DNA from: an uncultured Collinsella sp.
Lineage (GTDB): Bacteria; Actinomycetota; Coriobacteriia; Coriobacteriales; Coriobacteriaceae
Direction: 5' to 3'
Assembly (NCBI GenBank): GCA_900542125.1
Contig: UQMO01000047.1
Span: 1 to 18,465 of the forward strand
Length of the DNA: 18,465 bases
How positions within the stretch are numbered: the first letter of the stretch is position 1; each line of letters begins with the position of its first letter. This document shows, piece by piece, positions 15,226 to 18,465 of the stretch. Position numbers and translations under genes: made by a program. The notes below the pieces were generated by a model. That model was not told the origin of the DNA and made no database searches. It saw nothing but the letters and a program-made list of their open reading frames with translations.

Positions 15226-16047
15226 ATGCTCAACGACCTCTACCATATGCTTGATCCCGTCGCCATTTCGGCGGGGCCCATCACCATCTACTGGTACGGC
15301 TTGGCCTATGTGGTCGGAGCTTTGCTCACGGCGGTCGTCATGTATCGCACGCAGCGCCGTTGGGGTTTTGACATTACGGTCGACGATCTGACGAGCGTCG
15401 TGGTCGGCGTGGTCTTTGGCCTTATCATTGGCGCTCGCCTGTTCTACGTCATTTTCTACGGCGACGGCTACTACTGGACGCATCCGCTCGAGATCTTTGC
15501 CACCAACGAGGGCGGCATGAGTTTCCATGGCGGCCTGGTGGGCGGCATCATCGGCGGCGTGCTCGTGTGCCGCATGTACAAGCTCGATGCGTGGACTTTG
15601 GCAGACCTCGCGGTCATCGGTGCTCCGCTGGCCCTGTGCCTGGGGCGCTGCGCCAACTTTGTCAATGGTGAGCTGTGGGGCAAGCCGACCGATCTGCCCT
15701 GGGGCGTGGTCTTCGGTGGTACCGCGGGCGATATGCCGCGTCACCCCTCCCAGCTCTACGAGGCATTTCTTGAGGGCATCGTGCTTTTTTGCATTCTGCA
15801 GGTGCTCAGCCGCAAAAAGCCGCTACTGCCCCAAGGCACGTTTATGGGCGTGTTTGTGATGGGTTACGGCATCGTCCGCTTCCTCATTGAGTTTGTGCGC
15901 GTGCCCGATGCCCAGCTGGGCTATCTGCTGGGCGGCGTCATCACCATGGGTCAGCTACTGAGCCTGCCACTTGTGATTGCAGGCCTGGCGCTCATCATCT
16001 TTGCTCGTCGCCGCAACCAACCCCAGCGCATCTACCTCGACGCCTAA
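15226..16047 (+). CDS. lgt: Prolipoprotein diacylglyceryl transferase
   Basis: 273 residues from ATG 15226, with AGGGAGCAGGGGG upstream. An in-frame ATG at 15166 falls inside a hairpin and adds atypical residues. This integral membrane enzyme moves diacylglycerol from phosphatidylglycerol to the lipobox cysteine of prelipoproteins. About seven hydrophobic segments are visible. Landmarks match E. coli Lgt: YWYGL (22-26), H101 in HGGLVGG (E. coli H103), 'GRCANFVNGELWG' (140-152, with R141, N144 and E149), 'RHPSQLYEA' (172-180), and R218/E222 four apart, as R239/E243 in E. coli. Length is normal. The stop codon overlaps the first base pairs of a downstream hairpin, which probably ends the transcript. 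Confidence 0.96.
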   Translation: MLNDLYHMLDPVAISAGPITIYWYGLAYVVGALLTAVVMYRTQRRWGFDITVDDLTSVVVGVVFGLIIGARLFYVIFYGDGYYWTHPLEIFATNEGGMSFHGGLVGGIIGGVLVCRMYKLDAWTLADLAVIGAPLALCLGRCANFVNGELWGKPTDLPWGVVFGGTAGDMPRHPSQLYEAFLEGIVLFCILQVLSRKKPLLPQGTFMGVFVMGYGIVRFLIEFVRVPDAQLGYLLGGVITMGQLLSLPLVIAGLALIIFARRRNQPQRIYLDA

Positions 16048-16083
16048 CCACCACAAAGGGGACAGGCACCTTTGTGGTGGTTT
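16046..16083 (+). repeat. Conserved-loop hairpin, copy A (also likely lgt terminator)
   Basis: A perfect 14-bp stem (16046-16059 with 16069-16082) encloses the loop GGACAGGCA. With the stem edges the core reads AAAGGGGACAGGCACCTTT. TTT follows at 16081-16083. The core is shared with hairpins at 16124-16162 and 18368-18400. Confidence 0.85.
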
Positions 16084-16123
16084 GCTGGGCAACGATGACA
16101 GAACAATAACGTTTCCCGAGATA

Positions 16124-16162
16124 AAACCTGCCAAAATAAACCTGTCCCTTTTTGGCAGGTTT
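16124..16162 (-). repeat. Conserved-loop hairpin, copy B (inverted relative to copy A)
   Basis: A perfect 13-bp stem (16124-16136 with 16150-16162). On the minus strand the loop reads AGGGACAGGTTTA. The stem sequence differs wholly from copy A, but the loop keeps GGGACAGG. Confidence 0.83.
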
Positions 16163-16182
16163 CTAGAAAGGCTCTTTGGACT

Positions 16183-18366
16183 GTGAAGGATTCCGATCTC
16201 TCCACAACGGCTGCGCGCGACGCTGCCCGCATCGTCTGGTTTAAGCGCTACCCCGCCAAGCAGACGCTCATCGCATTTTTGCTCGCGCTGTTGGCGACCA
16301 CGGCGTTTTCCATCGATCCCGCCCCGGTGTCGAGCAACGCAGTCTTGGCGATTGACCCCAAAGCCTCGGGCATGCTGTACGTGTGCTACGAGGTGCTCCT
16401 CTCGTTTGCCGGCCATACCGACGCGGTCATGCTGCTTGCGCTTGCCTGCCTGCTCACGCTGCCGTTTCGCTACGTATTCTTTGGCCGCGGCGACGCTTGG
16501 CGTCCCTCGGTGATCCTTCCGTCGCTGTTCTTTGCCGTCTGCATGGTGTTTGGCCGCAGCTACGACCTCACCGATTCGGCCGAGATCGTGCTCGGCGACA
16601 AGGCCCGCATCATCTGCGCCTGGATAGGCGGCGCGGGCTGGATGCTCTTGGCGGTCGTTGCCTTCTACCTCGCCTTTGAGTGTCTAGATTGGCTGAGCTC
16701 TCGGCGCATTCCGTTTTCCGAAGCGCACTTTGGCCGCGTATGGCGTGTGGCTCACGCCGTGCTCTCGGTCCATCCCTTTGCCGGGCCCTTCCTGGTGCTT
16801 ATGGTCGCCTGGGCGCCCACGCTCATCGCTTCGCTGCCCGGCCTTTTTATGGGGGATACGGGTGCGCAGATTCGCCAGTGGTTCAACTACCCCAACGGCA
16901 CGAGTGACTACCTGCGTTTGCTCAATCCCAATGTGTTGCTCAACGGACATCACCCCGTGGTGCACACGGCTATCATCGGTTCATGCGTCCAGCTGGGGCT
17001 TTCACTGTTCAACAGCGCCAACGCAGGTCTTGCCATTTACACCTGCGTTCAGTTCGTCATTACGGCCGCCTGCATGGCCTATTCCATCTCGTCGTTGCGC
17101 AAGCTGGGCGTGAGCCTGCCGGTCCGCGGCGTGATCTTGCTGTTCTTTGTGTTTATGCCGATGTTCTCTAACTACGCGGCGTTGCTCACCAAAGACGTGC
17201 TCTTTGCCGACGCGTTCTTGGTGCTGCTGGTACAGACCGTCAAGCTCGTGGCATGTGGCTTGCCCCGTCGTGATGCCAATGTCGAGCGAACGGGCGAGAA
17301 AGCCCCCGTGCTCTTTGCGCGCCACGACTGGCTGCTGCTTGCTCTGGGCGCCATGGGCTCCACGTTTCTGCGTAACGGCGGCCTGGTGTTTCCCCTGGCG
17401 GCATGCGTGATCGCGGCGGCGCTTTGCGCATGGGACGTGCATGTGGCTCGTCGTGCAGCCAAGCAGGCTGGTGCTGCGCCTTCGGGCGCCACCCCGCGTT
17501 TCCGCTGGGTGGGAGTTCTTGCGGTGCTCGCGCTCTGCCTTGCCTCTAATATGTACTTCACCAAGGTCTTTATGCCGGCACACGACATCACGCCCGGCTC
17601 CAAGCGCGAAATCCTTTCGATTCCGTTTCAGCAGACAGCGCGCTTTGTCCAAAAGCACGACGGCCTCAACTCGGGCGTCAACCCCACGGTTAAGGAGGAC
17701 GGCACCATCGTGGAGGCTCCTTGCGACGGCTTGGTGACCGACGAAGAGCGTGCCGTGATCGACCGGGTGCTCAAGTACGAGAACCTGGGACGCCGCTACA
17801 ACCCCGACAAGTCCGATGCCGTCAAGAACTGCTTTAACGAGTACGCCTCGCAGGAGGACATCGATGCCTATTTTGAGGTATGGGCTCAGATGTTTAAGAA
17901 GGATCCCGAGTGCTATATTTCTGCGCTTATCAATAACTACTATGGTTATTTTTATCCGAGCGCGCGCGATGCCTGGGTCTACAGCACGGCGCGTAGTGCC
18001 GAGATCATGGCGCGTCCCGACAACCTCAAGTACTTCGACTTCCATCCGGTTGACAGCAACGTGGTGCGCTGGTGCGACCACCTGATCAACCTGTACCGCG
18101 TGGCAGTGCAACGCATCCCGTTTATCTCGCTCGCCATGAGCTCGGCCACCTATGTGTGGATCATGATCGCTGTGGTGGTCTATCTGCTACGTCGTCATTC
18201 GTGGCGCGGGCTGGCCATTTGGGTGCCGCTGCTGGGCGTGCTCGCCGTGTGCCTGATCGGTCCCTGCAACGGCTCGACCTACATGCGCTACCTGTACCCG
18301 GTTATCGCCTGCATGCCCTTTGCCATCGGCGCCACCGTCACCCGCAGCGACTTCCTCTGGTCCTAA
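16183..18366 (+). CDS. Large polytopic membrane protein, DUF6020 / GT-C glycosyltransferase-like
   Basis: 727 residues with a GTG start at 16183. AAAGG lies 12 bases before it, a loose fit, so the start is the least certain part. About ten or more hydrophobic segments span residues 25-460, and two or three more fall at about 650-725. A soluble region lies between (about 465-640). Motifs resemble DUF6020 and GT-C-type transferases that use lipid-linked sugars: 'PGLFMGDTGAQI' (219-230; acidic residue in the first outer loop), 'LLNGHHPVVHT' (252-262), 'LLTKDVLFAD' (334-343) and 'FLRNGGLVFPLAA' (395-407). A role in cell-envelope glycan transfer is likely but unproven. It lies 135 bases after lgt, separated by two hairpins, so it is probably transcribed on its own. 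Confidence 0.78.
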   Translation: MKDSDLSTTAARDAARIVWFKRYPAKQTLIAFLLALLATTAFSIDPAPVSSNAVLAIDPKASGMLYVCYEVLLSFAGHTDAVMLLALACLLTLPFRYVFFGRGDAWRPSVILPSLFFAVCMVFGRSYDLTDSAEIVLGDKARIICAWIGGAGWMLLAVVAFYLAFECLDWLSSRRIPFSEAHFGRVWRVAHAVLSVHPFAGPFLVLMVAWAPTLIASLPGLFMGDTGAQIRQWFNYPNGTSDYLRLLNPNVLLNGHHPVVHTAIIGSCVQLGLSLFNSANAGLAIYTCVQFVITAACMAYSISSLRKLGVSLPVRGVILLFFVFMPMFSNYAALLTKDVLFADAFLVLLVQTVKLVACGLPRRDANVERTGEKAPVLFARHDWLLLALGAMGSTFLRNGGLVFPLAACVIAAALCAWDVHVARRAAKQAGAAPSGATPRFRWVGVLAVLALCLASNMYFTKVFMPAHDITPGSKREILSIPFQQTARFVQKHDGLNSGVNPTVKEDGTIVEAPCDGLVTDEERAVIDRVLKYENLGRRYNPDKSDAVKNCFNEYASQEDIDAYFEVWAQMFKKDPECYISALINNYYGYFYPSARDAWVYSTARSAEIMARPDNLKYFDFHPVDSNVVRWCDHLINLYRVAVQRIPFISLAMSSATYVWIMIAVVVYLLRRHSWRGLAIWVPLLGVLAVCLIGPCNGSTYMRYLYPVIACMPFAIGATVTRSDFLWS

Positions 18367-18367
18367 C

Positions 18368-18400
18368 TTGGTGCATTGGGGTCAGGTTTCTTTGCACCAA
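18368..18400 (+). repeat. Conserved-loop hairpin, copy C
   Basis: TTGGTGCA (18368-18375) pairs with TGCACCAA (18393-18400) around a loop reading TTGGGGTCAGGTTTCTT. It starts one base after the stop codon at 18364-18366. The loop matches the cores of copies A and B apart from one A-to-T change in GGGGACAGG. Confidence 0.75.
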
Positions 18401-18465
18401 AGGGGGCATCGGTTGATTTCCGATCTCAGCCGAACACATTGAGCGGATAGGACGTTCCCGCAGTT
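18401..18465. other. Terminal 65 bases, nothing recognised
   Basis: No reading frame, repeat or signal was supported in the final stretch to the window end. Confidence 0.6.

Overview
The window is high-GC DNA with compact, Ala-rich coding and good Shine-Dalgarno sites. It most resembles an anaerobic gut actinomycete of the class Coriobacteriia, probably Collinsella. That placement is inferred from protein style: a surface protein with an LAQTG sorting signal, a giant 2-hydroxyacyl-CoA dehydratase/activase fusion, a DUF6020 membrane protein and type III pantothenate kinase. It was not measured by alignment. The first 48 bases are not genomic. They read as an Illumina Nextera i7 primer end, an 8-base index and the transposon mosaic end, so the true contig starts at base 49.

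Left part (49-6136, + strand): the C-terminal end of a TetR/AcrR regulator, then, 11 bases later, a 1592-residue protein. It joins two HgdC/BadF-type ATPase activase domains to dehydratase-like COG3580/COG3581 regions. A strong terminator follows. Next comes a roughly 0.9 kb accessory-looking stretch with a frameshifted gene remnant, a cluster of inverted repeats and a small membrane-anchored protein of unknown function.

Middle (6209-13014): a DUF389 membrane protein on the minus strand carries a textbook EF-hand loop in a linker. Divergent from it is a roughly 1151-residue cell-wall protein with a signal peptide, coiled coil, CAP/SCP domain, second coiled coil and LAQTG anchor. That gene has a nine-G tract just after the signal peptide, where gain or loss of one G gives a stop within four codons. 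It also has a -1 frameshift at 9099-9110 that splits it into two reading frames. Back-to-back terminators separate it from a convergent OPT-family transporter.

Right part (13207-18366, + strand): housekeeping genes in series. These are coaX (CoA synthesis), a dCMP deaminase (dTTP supply), a NifU C-terminal-domain Fe-S protein, lgt (lipoprotein lipidation) and a large DUF6020/GT-C-like membrane protein. Three hairpins after lgt and after the DUF6020 gene have different stems but share a loop core close to GGG(G)(A/T)CAGG, suggesting a dispersed hairpin repeat family.

The best leads are the phase-variation-type G tract in the surface-protein gene, the hairpin family, the intramolecular activase pseudo-dimer and the EF-hand in the DUF389 protein. 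No tRNA, rRNA, CRISPR array, transposase or prophage gene was seen.
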